Positions 30,100 to 41,084 of a DNA stretch of 46,827 nt are shown piece after piece. Position 1 is the first letter of the stretch. Each line of letters begins with the position of its first letter. A program made the translations under genes and the position numbers. The notes beneath the pieces were generated by a model. That model made no database searches. It was not told the origin of the DNA and saw only the letters and a list, made by a program, of their open reading frames with translations. Origin of the DNA: Calvatia gigantea (lineage: Eukaryota; Basidiomycota; Agaricomycetes; Agaricales; Lycoperdaceae); NCBI GenBank assembly GCA_025093985.1, contig JACAAK010000036.1:1-46827 (forward strand). The letters are read 5' to 3'.

Positions 30100-32264
30100 G
30101 TACGCCGTTTCACTCCATTAACACTTGCAGTTTTACCTCACAGGGGGTTAACTTGTGTGTAGTAGGAATGATAATCTACCTGATTATTAATCACACAACT
30201 TTCCTGCCTGGCCTATTAGAACCTAATAAGACTATTAGCGCTGTAGTAGGGTATAGAGATGTTTTACCAGTTATTCCGCATAATGAGGGAGAACATTGGA
30301 AAGTAGTCTTGCATGGTGACGTTAAGAAACTTGACACGCAATTCGTGGATAAGAAGGAACCTAGGGCACCAAGCGGATCAGTCTGCCCTGGCTTAGCTGA
30401 AGTAAACTCCCCACAAGGAGCGAAGGGTATCATTGGTATCATTAACGATGATAGCATCCTACTGGCTAAGGCGATCCCCAACGAGGGGAATGCAATTGCG
30501 CAAGCACCTAAACAAGACACCCTGAGGGCAACCACCGCCCTAAATCGAGATAATGGAGGAACTCGGGATGTCACCGCCTCTATCGACCCCAAAACCGACA
30601 AGCGGGCACGGAGCCAGCGTAGTATCGCACCCCAGAGCGAAAAGGCTGGCAGCGTCAAGAACTCAAATCACAAAGGCGAAATTTTAGAGAATCAACTTTA
30701 TAGAGTAGTTATAAGTGAATTGAACAAATACAAGGCCACGGATGGGAAATACAACGGAATTATCAGAATCATAGATTCTAAGATGTTACAAACCTGTTAC
30801 TCCCTAATCAAGAGTAATCCGGGTAATATGACACCTGGAACTCAGGATATCACACTTGACGGTATCAATATTGAATGGTTTGACAAAACCGCAGTAAATA
30901 TAATGGCGGGTAGATTTAGATTCAGCCCTGCAAGACAAATCCTAATTCCTAAACCTAATAAACCCGGGGAACTAAGACCTTTACTTATAGCGAGCCCCAG
31001 AGAAAAGATCGTCCAAAAGGCCTTACAGGTTCTAATGAACGCAATCTTCGACCCGCATTTTAGTAAATCCTCATATGGATTCCGACCAGGGCGATCCTTA
31101 ATAAACGCACTTAACAAAATCCATAAACGAGGAGGGCCTATGGCTTGGGCGATCAACGGAGACATTACCAAATGCTTCGATAGAATACCCCATGACAAAA
31201 TAAAGTCTGCAGTCAAAGAAAGAATATCCTGCGCTAGAACCTTAACATTAATTGAGCGAGGAATAAAAGCAGGATATATTGACGAGAAAGGCCAACCAAT
31301 TAAAACAAAAATTGGAACACCTCAAGGGAGCATATTATCACCTTTACTTTCTAATATTATTCTAGATAAATTGGACAAATATATTGAAAGTTTGGACAGT
31401 GAACTAAATGTAGGAAAGAAACGAAAACCCAATCCAGCCTACACTAGATTGGAGGGTCTTCGAGGATACTACAAAAGGAGACAACCTGCCTTAGCGAATA
31501 AATATCTAAAAATGATGAGATTATTACCTAAATTCGATAAGCATAACGAAGATTTCAGACGAGCTATCTATACCAGATATGCTGATGACTTCGTCATCCT
31601 TCTGGCCTCAACTAGAAAATATGCATTATCACTTAAGGAGAAAATCGCCATCTTCCTTAAAGAAGCTTGCGGTTTGGAGTTAAACGACCAAAAGACCACT
31701 ATCACTAATACTAGAGATGGGGTAACGTTCCTAGGCGCCCAAATTAAGAAAAGAGATAACTCACCGATATTTAACTCGTTCCAAGGAAAAGCAGGAAATA
31801 AAATAACGCGAAGATCAACTCTTCGAATGGCTGTTGATGCTCCCATCAAGCTGCTGATAGAAAAATTGATAAAAAACGGATTCGCTAGGCGAAACCATTT
31901 AGCGTCTGTTCTTGCAAAGGGAAGACCCGACATGATTCACTTAACTCACTTTGATATAATCCGATTTTACAACAGTAAAATAACGGGATTATTAACCGCA
32001 TATCGATTCGCCGGAAACTTTGCATTAATGGCTAGAGTCGTATGGGTACTAAGACAATCTTGTGCCCTAACCCTAGCGAGAAAATTTAAATTGAAAACAA
32101 TGAAAAAGGCCTTCGATAAATTTGGCTACGACTTGATCGACCCCGATACAGGAGTATTCTTAAACACCCCCGAGACCTTCTCGGCGACTTACGATTACTC
32201 TTCTAGGCAAAGCCTACTCACGCAATATTTGAAAACCCAATCGAAGTGGCGGACCAAATCTTAA
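30096..32264 (+). CDS. group II intron RT (U12), exon 1 truncated
   Basis: 722 codons from the last Met of exon 1, same form as U5 and U15. The upstream join is out of frame with exon 2. Confidence 0.8.
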   Translation: MSTPFHSINTCSFTSQGVNLCVVGMIIYLIINHTTFLPGLLEPNKTISAVVGYRDVLPVIPHNEGEHWKVVLHGDVKKLDTQFVDKKEPRAPSGSVCPGLAEVNSPQGAKGIIGIINDDSILLAKAIPNEGNAIAQAPKQDTLRATTALNRDNGGTRDVTASIDPKTDKRARSQRSIAPQSEKAGSVKNSNHKGEILENQLYRVVISELNKYKATDGKYNGIIRIIDSKMLQTCYSLIKSNPGNMTPGTQDITLDGINIEWFDKTAVNIMAGRFRFSPARQILIPKPNKPGELRPLLIASPREKIVQKALQVLMNAIFDPHFSKSSYGFRPGRSLINALNKIHKRGGPMAWAINGDITKCFDRIPHDKIKSAVKERISCARTLTLIERGIKAGYIDEKGQPIKTKIGTPQGSILSPLLSNIILDKLDKYIESLDSELNVGKKRKPNPAYTRLEGLRGYYKRRQPALANKYLKMMRLLPKFDKHNEDFRRAIYTRYADDFVILLASTRKYALSLKEKIAIFLKEACGLELNDQKTTITNTRDGVTFLGAQIKKRDNSPIFNSFQGKAGNKITRRSTLRMAVDAPIKLLIEKLIKNGFARRNHLASVLAKGRPDMIHLTHFDIIRFYNSKITGLLTAYRFAGNFALMARVVWVLRQSCALTLARKFKLKTMKKAFDKFGYDLIDPDTGVFLNTPETFSATYDYSSRQSLLTQYLKTQSKWRTKS

Positions 32265-32691
32265 AAACTACCTGGGCGGGTAAACTAACAAAAAGTATAC
32301 CATCAATATGTGCACTATGCGGAACAAGTGAAAAGGTCGAGATGCATCACCTAAGAAAAGCGGCTGATGTCCGAAATAAGATAAGAACTGGTAATCTCAC
32401 ATGGGCCCAATGGAAAGGAGCAGTTGCTAGAAAAAAAATACCCCTATGTAAATATCATCATGATTTACTGCACCAAGGGATGCTAAACCATTCAGATATG
32501 CAGAAAATAGCAAGATATCAAGGTGAAAGAAAATCATAAATGGTTTAATACACATCTGACAAGATATCCCACAATAGCGTACGCTACCCTCCACAACTTT
32601 ACTATTTGTCCGTTTCTTGACGGGGAGAGCCGTATGATGGGAAACTATCACGTACGGTTCGGAGAGCAGTTCCGATGAGGGCTGACTCTAC
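30100..32691 (+). mobile_element. group II intron copy U12, complete
   Basis: 2592 bases, domain V at 32627-32660. Followed by exon 2 and about 300 bases of the GIY-YIG intron. Confidence 0.93.
32246..32539 (+). CDS. HNH endonuclease domain frame (U12)
   Basis: Complete, identical to 10749-11042. Confidence 0.7.
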   Translation: MADQILKTTWAGKLTKSIPSICALCGTSEKVEMHHLRKAADVRNKIRTGNLTWAQWKGAVARKKIPLCKYHHDLLHQGMLNHSDMQKIARYQGERKS

Positions 32692-32699
32692 TTTTCTTC

Positions 32700-33023
32700 A
32701 TGGTTAAAGACCAACACAATATTAATTTAACATCAGTTATAAACATGCAAAGTAGTCTAGGTTCTTGCCAAAGGCAACAGCCTGCTAAAGATAGTTTAAG
32801 TAACGAACCTAATAAGGAACCGCACAAATACACTAAGATTTTCATTCCTAATGCATTTCATAACCGAACTGAAATAGCTGCAGTAGCTAAGAAGGCTACA
32901 GGAGTTTATATTTTTAAAACCTCTACAGGTTCTTGCTATATAGGAAGCAGTATATCTTTGTATAATCGTGTTTGTTCTTATTTTATGCCATCTATTTTGG
33001 CTAATAAAAGGTACAAGCTGTAG
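32700..33023 (+). pseudogene. GIY-YIG endonuclease, C-terminally truncated (U12)
   Basis: 107 codons. Both GVY (68-70) and CYIG (79-82) motifs and the following Arg (N-R, residue 90) are present, but the frame runs into the cox1 leader after SILA and stops at TAG. The catalytic Glu region is absent. Confidence 0.8.
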
Positions 33024-33122
33024 CAGTAGACTAGCTAACGCTACAAAACTAAAACTTAGTCTAATATAAAACTGCCAACCGATTCTCCCTTAAGACGACT
33101 ATTAGCCCTATAGCAAAATACA
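33005..33122 (+). promoter_or_regulatory. cox1 leader, 118-base copy (U13)
   Basis: Enters the leader at TAATAAAAGG, with TAA at 33002-33004 shared with the GIY-YIG intron. The TAGACTA/TAGTCTA inverted repeat is intact here. Confidence 0.7.
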
Positions 33123-33315
33123 ATGAATTGGCTAAATTCAACTAATGCTAAAGAAATTGGTACGCTATATTTAATATTTGCTGTATTTGCTGGTATGATT
33201 GGAACAGCTTTTTCAGTTCTAATTAGATTAGAATTAGCTTCTCCTGGAGTACAATTTTTACAAGGAGATCATCAATTATTCAATGTAATAATTTCTGCTC
33301 ACGCATTTATAATGA
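33123..33315 (+). CDS. cytochrome c oxidase subunit 1, exon 1 (U13)
   Basis: Third complete copy of exon 1, identical to 8410-8602. It precedes an intron without domains V and VI. Confidence 0.92.
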
Positions 33316-35480
33316 GTACGCCGTTTCACTCCATTAACACTTGCAGTTTTACCTCACAGGGGGTTAACTTGTGTGTAGTAGGAATGATAATCTACCTGAT
33401 TATTAATCACACAACTTTCCTGCCTGGCCTATTAGAACCTAATAAGACTATTAGCGCTGTAGTAGGGTATAGAGATGTTTTACCAGTTATTCCGCATAAT
33501 GAGGGAGAACATTGGAAAGTAGTCTTGCATGGTGACGTTAAGAAACTTGACACGCAATTCGTGGATAAGAAGGAACCTAGGGCACCAAGCGGATCAGTCT
33601 GCCCTGGCTTAGCTGAAGTAAACTCCCCACAAGGAGCGAAGGGTATCATTGGTATCATTAACGATGATAGCATCCTACTGGCTAAGGCGATCCCCAACGA
33701 GGGGAATGCAATTGCGCAAGCACCTAAACAAGACACCCTGAGGGCAACCACCGCCCTAAATCGAGATAATGGAGGAACTCGGGATGTCACCGCCTCTATC
33801 GACCCCAAAACCGACAAGCGGGCACGGAGCCAGCGTAGTATCGCACCCCAGAGCGAAAAGGCTGGCAGCGTCAAGAACTCAAATCACAAAGGCGAAATTT
33901 TAGAGAATCAACTTTATAGAGTAGTTATAAGTGAATTGAACAAATACAAGGCCACGGATGGGAAATACAACGGAATTATCAGAATCATAGATTCTAAGAT
34001 GTTACAAACCTGTTACTCCCTAATCAAGAGTAATCCGGGTAATATGACACCTGGAACTCAGGATATCACACTTGACGGTATCAATATTGAATGGTTTGAC
34101 AAAACCGCAGTAAATATAATGGCGGGTAGATTTAGATTCAGCCCTGCAAGACAAATCCTAATTCCTAAACCTAATAAACCCGGGGAACTAAGACCTTTAC
34201 TTATAGCGAGCCCCAGAGAAAAGATCGTCCAAAAGGCCTTACAGGTTCTAATGAACGCAATCTTCGACCCGCATTTTAGTAAATCCTCATATGGATTCCG
34301 ACCAGGGCGATCCTTAATAAACGCACTTAACAAAATCCATAAACGAGGAGGGCCTATGGCTTGGGCGATCAACGGAGACATTACCAAATGCTTCGATAGA
34401 ATACCCCATGACAAAATAAAGTCTGCAGTCAAAGAAAGAATATCCTGCGCTAGAACCTTAACATTAATTGAGCGAGGAATAAAAGCAGGATATATTGACG
34501 AGAAAGGCCAACCAATTAAAACAAAAATTGGAACACCTCAAGGGAGCATATTATCACCTTTACTTTCTAATATTATTCTAGATAAATTGGACAAATATAT
34601 TGAAAGTTTGGACAGTGAACTAAATGTAGGAAAGAAACGAAAACCCAATCCAGCCTACACTAGATTGGAGGGTCTTCGAGGATACTACAAAAGGAGACAA
34701 CCTGCCTTAGCGAATAAATATCTAAAAATGATGAGATTATTACCTAAATTCGATAAGCATAACGAAGATTTCAGACGAGCTATCTATACCAGATATGCTG
34801 ATGACTTCGTCATCCTTCTGGCCTCAACTAGAAAATATGCATTATCACTTAAGGAGAAAATCGCCATCTTCCTTAAAGAAGCTTGCGGTTTGGAGTTAAA
34901 CGACCAAAAGACCACTATCACTAATACTAGAGATGGGGTAACGTTCCTAGGCGCCCAAATTAAGAAAAGAGATAACTCACCGATATTTAACTCGTTCCAA
35001 GGAAAAGCAGGAAATAAAATAACGCGAAGATCAACTCTTCGAATGGCTGTTGATGCTCCCATCAAGCTGCTGATAGAAAAATTGATAAAAAACGGATTCG
35101 CTAGGCGAAACCATTTAGCGTCTGTTCTTGCAAAGGGAAGACCCGACATGATTCACTTAACTCACTTTGATATAATCCGATTTTACAACAGTAAAATAAC
35201 GGGATTATTAACCGCATATCGATTCGCCGGAAACTTTGCATTAATGGCTAGAGTCGTATGGGTACTAAGACAATCTTGTGCCCTAACCCTAGCGAGAAAA
35301 TTTAAATTGAAAACAATGAAAAAGGCCTTCGATAAATTTGGCTACGACTTGATCGACCCCGATACAGGAGTATTCTTAAACACCCCCGAGACCTTCTCGG
35401 CGACTTACGATTACTCTTCTAGGCAAAGCCTACTCACGCAATATTTGAAAACCCAATCGAAGTGGCGGACCAAATCTTAA
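33123..35480 (+). CDS. group II intron RT fused to Cox1 exon 1 (U13)
   Basis: 785 codons, identical to the reference frame, with native ATG and leader. Confidence 0.9.
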   Translation: MNWLNSTNAKEIGTLYLIFAVFAGMIGTAFSVLIRLELASPGVQFLQGDHQLFNVIISAHAFIMSTPFHSINTCSFTSQGVNLCVVGMIIYLIINHTTFLPGLLEPNKTISAVVGYRDVLPVIPHNEGEHWKVVLHGDVKKLDTQFVDKKEPRAPSGSVCPGLAEVNSPQGAKGIIGIINDDSILLAKAIPNEGNAIAQAPKQDTLRATTALNRDNGGTRDVTASIDPKTDKRARSQRSIAPQSEKAGSVKNSNHKGEILENQLYRVVISELNKYKATDGKYNGIIRIIDSKMLQTCYSLIKSNPGNMTPGTQDITLDGINIEWFDKTAVNIMAGRFRFSPARQILIPKPNKPGELRPLLIASPREKIVQKALQVLMNAIFDPHFSKSSYGFRPGRSLINALNKIHKRGGPMAWAINGDITKCFDRIPHDKIKSAVKERISCARTLTLIERGIKAGYIDEKGQPIKTKIGTPQGSILSPLLSNIILDKLDKYIESLDSELNVGKKRKPNPAYTRLEGLRGYYKRRQPALANKYLKMMRLLPKFDKHNEDFRRAIYTRYADDFVILLASTRKYALSLKEKIAIFLKEACGLELNDQKTTITNTRDGVTFLGAQIKKRDNSPIFNSFQGKAGNKITRRSTLRMAVDAPIKLLIEKLIKNGFARRNHLASVLAKGRPDMIHLTHFDIIRFYNSKITGLLTAYRFAGNFALMARVVWVLRQSCALTLARKFKLKTMKKAFDKFGYDLIDPDTGVFLNTPETFSATYDYSSRQSLLTQYLKTQSKWRTKS

Positions 35481-35845
35481 AAACTACCTGGGCGGGTAAA
35501 CTAACAAAAAGTATACCATCAATATGTGCACTATGCGGAACAAGTGAAAAGGTCGAGATGCATCACCTAAGAAAAGCGGCTGATGTCCGAAATAAGATAA
35601 GAACTGGTAATCTCACATGGGCCCAATGGAAAGGAGCAGTTGCTAGAAAAAAAATACCCCTATGTAAATATCATCATGATTTACTGCACCAAGGGATGCT
35701 AAACCATTCAGATATGCAGAAAATAGCAAGATATCAAGGTGAAAGAAAATCATAAATGGTTTAATACACATCTGACAAGATATCCCACAATAGCGTACGC
35801 TACCCTCCACAACTTTACTATTTGTCCGTTTCTTGACGGGGAGAG
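33316..35845 (+). mobile_element. group II intron copy U13, cut at the base of domain V
   Basis: Intron nt 1-2530, ending three bases into domain V, then intron nt 11 of U14. The join is intron to intron with no exon DNA and no shared bases; 72 bases are lost relative to a perfect circle. Confidence 0.93.
35462..35755 (+). CDS. HNH endonuclease domain frame (U13)
   Basis: Complete, identical to 10749-11042. Confidence 0.7.
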   Translation: MADQILKTTWAGKLTKSIPSICALCGTSEKVEMHHLRKAADVRNKIRTGNLTWAQWKGAVARKKIPLCKYHHDLLHQGMLNHSDMQKIARYQGERKS

Positions 35846-38000
35846 TCACTCCATTAACACTTGCAGTTTTACCTCACAGGGGGTTAACTTGTGTGTAGTA
35901 GGAATGATAATCTACCTGATTATTAATCACACAACTTTCCTGCCTGGCCTATTAGAACCTAATAAGACTATTAGCGCTGTAGTAGGGTATAGAGATGTTT
36001 TACCAGTTATTCCGCATAATGAGGGAGAACATTGGAAAGTAGTCTTGCATGGTGACGTTAAGAAACTTGACACGCAATTCGTGGATAAGAAGGAACCTAG
36101 GGCACCAAGCGGATCAGTCTGCCCTGGCTTAGCTGAAGTAAACTCCCCACAAGGAGCGAAGGGTATCATTGGTATCATTAACGATGATAGCATCCTACTG
36201 GCTAAGGCGATCCCCAACGAGGGGAATGCAATTGCGCAAGCACCTAAACAAGACACCCTGAGGGCAACCACCGCCCTAAATCGAGATAATGGAGGAACTC
36301 GGGATGTCACCGCCTCTATCGACCCCAAAACCGACAAGCGGGCACGGAGCCAGCGTAGTATCGCACCCCAGAGCGAAAAGGCTGGCAGCGTCAAGAACTC
36401 AAATCACAAAGGCGAAATTTTAGAGAATCAACTTTATAGAGTAGTTATAAGTGAATTGAACAAATACAAGGCCACGGATGGGAAATACAACGGAATTATC
36501 AGAATCATAGATTCTAAGATGTTACAAACCTGTTACTCCCTAATCAAGAGTAATCCGGGTAATATGACACCTGGAACTCAGGATATCACACTTGACGGTA
36601 TCAATATTGAATGGTTTGACAAAACCGCAGTAAATATAATGGCGGGTAGATTTAGATTCAGCCCTGCAAGACAAATCCTAATTCCTAAACCTAATAAACC
36701 CGGGGAACTAAGACCTTTACTTATAGCGAGCCCCAGAGAAAAGATCGTCCAAAAGGCCTTACAGGTTCTAATGAACGCAATCTTCGACCCGCATTTTAGT
36801 AAATCCTCATATGGATTCCGACCAGGGCGATCCTTAATAAACGCACTTAACAAAATCCATAAACGAGGAGGGCCTATGGCTTGGGCGATCAACGGAGACA
36901 TTACCAAATGCTTCGATAGAATACCCCATGACAAAATAAAGTCTGCAGTCAAAGAAAGAATATCCTGCGCTAGAACCTTAACATTAATTGAGCGAGGAAT
37001 AAAAGCAGGATATATTGACGAGAAAGGCCAACCAATTAAAACAAAAATTGGAACACCTCAAGGGAGCATATTATCACCTTTACTTTCTAATATTATTCTA
37101 GATAAATTGGACAAATATATTGAAAGTTTGGACAGTGAACTAAATGTAGGAAAGAAACGAAAACCCAATCCAGCCTACACTAGATTGGAGGGTCTTCGAG
37201 GATACTACAAAAGGAGACAACCTGCCTTAGCGAATAAATATCTAAAAATGATGAGATTATTACCTAAATTCGATAAGCATAACGAAGATTTCAGACGAGC
37301 TATCTATACCAGATATGCTGATGACTTCGTCATCCTTCTGGCCTCAACTAGAAAATATGCATTATCACTTAAGGAGAAAATCGCCATCTTCCTTAAAGAA
37401 GCTTGCGGTTTGGAGTTAAACGACCAAAAGACCACTATCACTAATACTAGAGATGGGGTAACGTTCCTAGGCGCCCAAATTAAGAAAAGAGATAACTCAC
37501 CGATATTTAACTCGTTCCAAGGAAAAGCAGGAAATAAAATAACGCGAAGATCAACTCTTCGAATGGCTGTTGATGCTCCCATCAAGCTGCTGATAGAAAA
37601 ATTGATAAAAAACGGATTCGCTAGGCGAAACCATTTAGCGTCTGTTCTTGCAAAGGGAAGACCCGACATGATTCACTTAACTCACTTTGATATAATCCGA
37701 TTTTACAACAGTAAAATAACGGGATTATTAACCGCATATCGATTCGCCGGAAACTTTGCATTAATGGCTAGAGTCGTATGGGTACTAAGACAATCTTGTG
37801 CCCTAACCCTAGCGAGAAAATTTAAATTGAAAACAATGAAAAAGGCCTTCGATAAATTTGGCTACGACTTGATCGACCCCGATACAGGAGTATTCTTAAA
37901 CACCCCCGAGACCTTCTCGGCGACTTACGATTACTCTTCTAGGCAAAGCCTACTCACGCAATATTTGAAAACCCAATCGAAGTGGCGGACCAAATCTTAA
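35739..38000 (+). CDS. group II intron RT (U14), with fortuitous upstream extension
   Basis: 753 codons. The first ~37 codons read the non-coding tail of U13 from a GTG and run into the U14 frame by chance. No authentic start is present; the RT from SINTCSF onward matches the reference. Confidence 0.7.
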   Translation: MKENHKWFNTHLTRYPTIAYATLHNFTICPFLDGESHSINTCSFTSQGVNLCVVGMIIYLIINHTTFLPGLLEPNKTISAVVGYRDVLPVIPHNEGEHWKVVLHGDVKKLDTQFVDKKEPRAPSGSVCPGLAEVNSPQGAKGIIGIINDDSILLAKAIPNEGNAIAQAPKQDTLRATTALNRDNGGTRDVTASIDPKTDKRARSQRSIAPQSEKAGSVKNSNHKGEILENQLYRVVISELNKYKATDGKYNGIIRIIDSKMLQTCYSLIKSNPGNMTPGTQDITLDGINIEWFDKTAVNIMAGRFRFSPARQILIPKPNKPGELRPLLIASPREKIVQKALQVLMNAIFDPHFSKSSYGFRPGRSLINALNKIHKRGGPMAWAINGDITKCFDRIPHDKIKSAVKERISCARTLTLIERGIKAGYIDEKGQPIKTKIGTPQGSILSPLLSNIILDKLDKYIESLDSELNVGKKRKPNPAYTRLEGLRGYYKRRQPALANKYLKMMRLLPKFDKHNEDFRRAIYTRYADDFVILLASTRKYALSLKEKIAIFLKEACGLELNDQKTTITNTRDGVTFLGAQIKKRDNSPIFNSFQGKAGNKITRRSTLRMAVDAPIKLLIEKLIKNGFARRNHLASVLAKGRPDMIHLTHFDIIRFYNSKITGLLTAYRFAGNFALMARVVWVLRQSCALTLARKFKLKTMKKAFDKFGYDLIDPDTGVFLNTPETFSATYDYSSRQSLLTQYLKTQSKWRTKS

Positions 38001-38427
38001 AAACTACCTGGGCGGGTAAACTAACAAAAAGTATACCATCAATATGTGCACTATGCGGAACAAGTGAAAAGGTCGAGATGCATCACCTAAGAAAAGCGGC
38101 TGATGTCCGAAATAAGATAAGAACTGGTAATCTCACATGGGCCCAATGGAAAGGAGCAGTTGCTAGAAAAAAAATACCCCTATGTAAATATCATCATGAT
38201 TTACTGCACCAAGGGATGCTAAACCATTCAGATATGCAGAAAATAGCAAGATATCAAGGTGAAAGAAAATCATAAATGGTTTAATACACATCTGACAAGA
38301 TATCCCACAATAGCGTACGCTACCCTCCACAACTTTACTATTTGTCCGTTTCTTGACGGGGAGAGCCGTATGATGGGAAACTATCACGTACGGTTCGGAG
38401 AGCAGTTCCGATGAGGGCTGACTCTAC
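35846..38427 (+). mobile_element. group II intron copy U14, lacks first ten bases
   Basis: Intron nt 11-2592, domain V at 38363-38396, followed by exon 2 and 112 bases of the GIY-YIG intron. Confidence 0.92.
37982..38275 (+). CDS. HNH endonuclease domain frame (U14)
   Basis: Complete, identical to 10749-11042. Confidence 0.7.
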   Translation: MADQILKTTWAGKLTKSIPSICALCGTSEKVEMHHLRKAADVRNKIRTGNLTWAQWKGAVARKKIPLCKYHHDLLHQGMLNHSDMQKIARYQGERKS

Positions 38428-38435
38428 TTTTCTTC

Positions 38436-38663
38436 ATGGTTAAAGACCAACACAATATTAATTTAACATCAGTTATAAACATGCAAAGTAGTCTAGGTTC
38501 TTGCCAAAGGCAACAGCCTGCTAAAGATAGTTTAAGTAACGAACCTAATAAGATTAGAATTAGCTTCTCCTGGAGTACAATTTTTACAAGGAGATCATCA
38601 ATTATTCAATGTAATAATTTCTGCTCACGCATTTATAATGAGTACGCCGTTTCACTCCATTAA
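38436..38663 (+). pseudogene. GIY-YIG leader joined out of frame to cox1 exon 1 (U14/U15 junction)
   Basis: About 39 residues of the GIY-YIG N-terminal extension (to NEPNK), then exon 1 read in a wrong frame to a stop. The join shares AG at 38551-38552. It is the only GIY-YIG to coding-sequence join that breaks the frame. Confidence 0.75.
38553..38641 (+). pseudogene. cox1 exon 1, last 89 bases (U15)
   Basis: Starts at ATTAGAATTAG, keeps IBS1 and the 5' splice junction. Confidence 0.85.
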
Positions 38664-40806
38664 CACTTGCAGTTTTACCTCACAGGGGGTTAACTTGTGT
38701 GTAGTAGGAATGATAATCTACCTGATTATTAATCACACAACTTTCCTGCCTGGCCTATTAGAACCTAATAAGACTATTAGCGCTGTAGTAGGGTATAGAG
38801 ATGTTTTACCAGTTATTCCGCATAATGAGGGAGAACATTGGAAAGTAGTCTTGCATGGTGACGTTAAGAAACTTGACACGCAATTCGTGGATAAGAAGGA
38901 ACCTAGGGCACCAAGCGGATCAGTCTGCCCTGGCTTAGCTGAAGTAAACTCCCCACAAGGAGCGAAGGGTATCATTGGTATCATTAACGATGATAGCATC
39001 CTACTGGCTAAGGCGATCCCCAACGAGGGGAATGCAATTGCGCAAGCACCTAAACAAGACACCCTGAGGGCAACCACCGCCCTAAATCGAGATAATGGAG
39101 GAACTCGGGATGTCACCGCCTCTATCGACCCCAAAACCGACAAGCGGGCACGGAGCCAGCGTAGTATCGCACCCCAGAGCGAAAAGGCTGGCAGCGTCAA
39201 GAACTCAAATCACAAAGGCGAAATTTTAGAGAATCAACTTTATAGAGTAGTTATAAGTGAATTGAACAAATACAAGGCCACGGATGGGAAATACAACGGA
39301 ATTATCAGAATCATAGATTCTAAGATGTTACAAACCTGTTACTCCCTAATCAAGAGTAATCCGGGTAATATGACACCTGGAACTCAGGATATCACACTTG
39401 ACGGTATCAATATTGAATGGTTTGACAAAACCGCAGTAAATATAATGGCGGGTAGATTTAGATTCAGCCCTGCAAGACAAATCCTAATTCCTAAACCTAA
39501 TAAACCCGGGGAACTAAGACCTTTACTTATAGCGAGCCCCAGAGAAAAGATCGTCCAAAAGGCCTTACAGGTTCTAATGAACGCAATCTTCGACCCGCAT
39601 TTTAGTAAATCCTCATATGGATTCCGACCAGGGCGATCCTTAATAAACGCACTTAACAAAATCCATAAACGAGGAGGGCCTATGGCTTGGGCGATCAACG
39701 GAGACATTACCAAATGCTTCGATAGAATACCCCATGACAAAATAAAGTCTGCAGTCAAAGAAAGAATATCCTGCGCTAGAACCTTAACATTAATTGAGCG
39801 AGGAATAAAAGCAGGATATATTGACGAGAAAGGCCAACCAATTAAAACAAAAATTGGAACACCTCAAGGGAGCATATTATCACCTTTACTTTCTAATATT
39901 ATTCTAGATAAATTGGACAAATATATTGAAAGTTTGGACAGTGAACTAAATGTAGGAAAGAAACGAAAACCCAATCCAGCCTACACTAGATTGGAGGGTC
40001 TTCGAGGATACTACAAAAGGAGACAACCTGCCTTAGCGAATAAATATCTAAAAATGATGAGATTATTACCTAAATTCGATAAGCATAACGAAGATTTCAG
40101 ACGAGCTATCTATACCAGATATGCTGATGACTTCGTCATCCTTCTGGCCTCAACTAGAAAATATGCATTATCACTTAAGGAGAAAATCGCCATCTTCCTT
40201 AAAGAAGCTTGCGGTTTGGAGTTAAACGACCAAAAGACCACTATCACTAATACTAGAGATGGGGTAACGTTCCTAGGCGCCCAAATTAAGAAAAGAGATA
40301 ACTCACCGATATTTAACTCGTTCCAAGGAAAAGCAGGAAATAAAATAACGCGAAGATCAACTCTTCGAATGGCTGTTGATGCTCCCATCAAGCTGCTGAT
40401 AGAAAAATTGATAAAAAACGGATTCGCTAGGCGAAACCATTTAGCGTCTGTTCTTGCAAAGGGAAGACCCGACATGATTCACTTAACTCACTTTGATATA
40501 ATCCGATTTTACAACAGTAAAATAACGGGATTATTAACCGCATATCGATTCGCCGGAAACTTTGCATTAATGGCTAGAGTCGTATGGGTACTAAGACAAT
40601 CTTGTGCCCTAACCCTAGCGAGAAAATTTAAATTGAAAACAATGAAAAAGGCCTTCGATAAATTTGGCTACGACTTGATCGACCCCGATACAGGAGTATT
40701 CTTAAACACCCCCGAGACCTTCTCGGCGACTTACGATTACTCTTCTAGGCAAAGCCTACTCACGCAATATTTGAAAACCCAATCGAAGTGGCGGACCAAA
40801 TCTTAA
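38638..40806 (+). CDS. group II intron RT (U15), exon 1 truncated
   Basis: 722 codons from the last Met of exon 1; identical to the RT frames of U5 and U12. Confidence 0.8.
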   Translation: MSTPFHSINTCSFTSQGVNLCVVGMIIYLIINHTTFLPGLLEPNKTISAVVGYRDVLPVIPHNEGEHWKVVLHGDVKKLDTQFVDKKEPRAPSGSVCPGLAEVNSPQGAKGIIGIINDDSILLAKAIPNEGNAIAQAPKQDTLRATTALNRDNGGTRDVTASIDPKTDKRARSQRSIAPQSEKAGSVKNSNHKGEILENQLYRVVISELNKYKATDGKYNGIIRIIDSKMLQTCYSLIKSNPGNMTPGTQDITLDGINIEWFDKTAVNIMAGRFRFSPARQILIPKPNKPGELRPLLIASPREKIVQKALQVLMNAIFDPHFSKSSYGFRPGRSLINALNKIHKRGGPMAWAINGDITKCFDRIPHDKIKSAVKERISCARTLTLIERGIKAGYIDEKGQPIKTKIGTPQGSILSPLLSNIILDKLDKYIESLDSELNVGKKRKPNPAYTRLEGLRGYYKRRQPALANKYLKMMRLLPKFDKHNEDFRRAIYTRYADDFVILLASTRKYALSLKEKIAIFLKEACGLELNDQKTTITNTRDGVTFLGAQIKKRDNSPIFNSFQGKAGNKITRRSTLRMAVDAPIKLLIEKLIKNGFARRNHLASVLAKGRPDMIHLTHFDIIRFYNSKITGLLTAYRFAGNFALMARVVWVLRQSCALTLARKFKLKTMKKAFDKFGYDLIDPDTGVFLNTPETFSATYDYSSRQSLLTQYLKTQSKWRTKS

Positions 40807-41084
40807 AAACTACCTGGGCGGGTAAACTAACAAAAAGTATACCATCAATATGTGCACTATGCGGAACAAGTGAAAAGGTCGAGATGCATCACCTAAGAAA
40901 AGCGGCTGATGTCCGAAATAAGATAAGAACTGGTAATCTCACATGGGCCCAATGGAAAGGAGCAGTTGCTAGAAAAAAAATACCCCTATGTAAATATCAT
41001 CATGATTTACTGCACCAAGGGATGCTAAACCATTCAGATATGCAGAAAATAGCAAGATATCAAGGTGAAAGAAAATCATAAATG
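38642..41084 (+). mobile_element. group II intron copy U15, 3' truncated
   Basis: Intron nt 1-2443, ending three bases after the HNH stop codon. Domains V and VI are absent. Confidence 0.92.
40788..41081 (+). CDS. HNH endonuclease domain frame (U15)
   Basis: Complete, identical to 10749-11042. Its TAA is followed at once by the ATG that opens the next frame. Confidence 0.7.
   Translation: MADQILKTTWAGKLTKSIPSICALCGTSEKVEMHHLRKAADVRNKIRTGNLTWAQWKGAVARKKIPLCKYHHDLLHQGMLNHSDMQKIARYQGERKS

Noticed and set aside
35739..35845. Novel N-terminal domain on the U14 RT
   Set aside because: The extra residues read the non-coding intron tail from a GTG and are open by chance.
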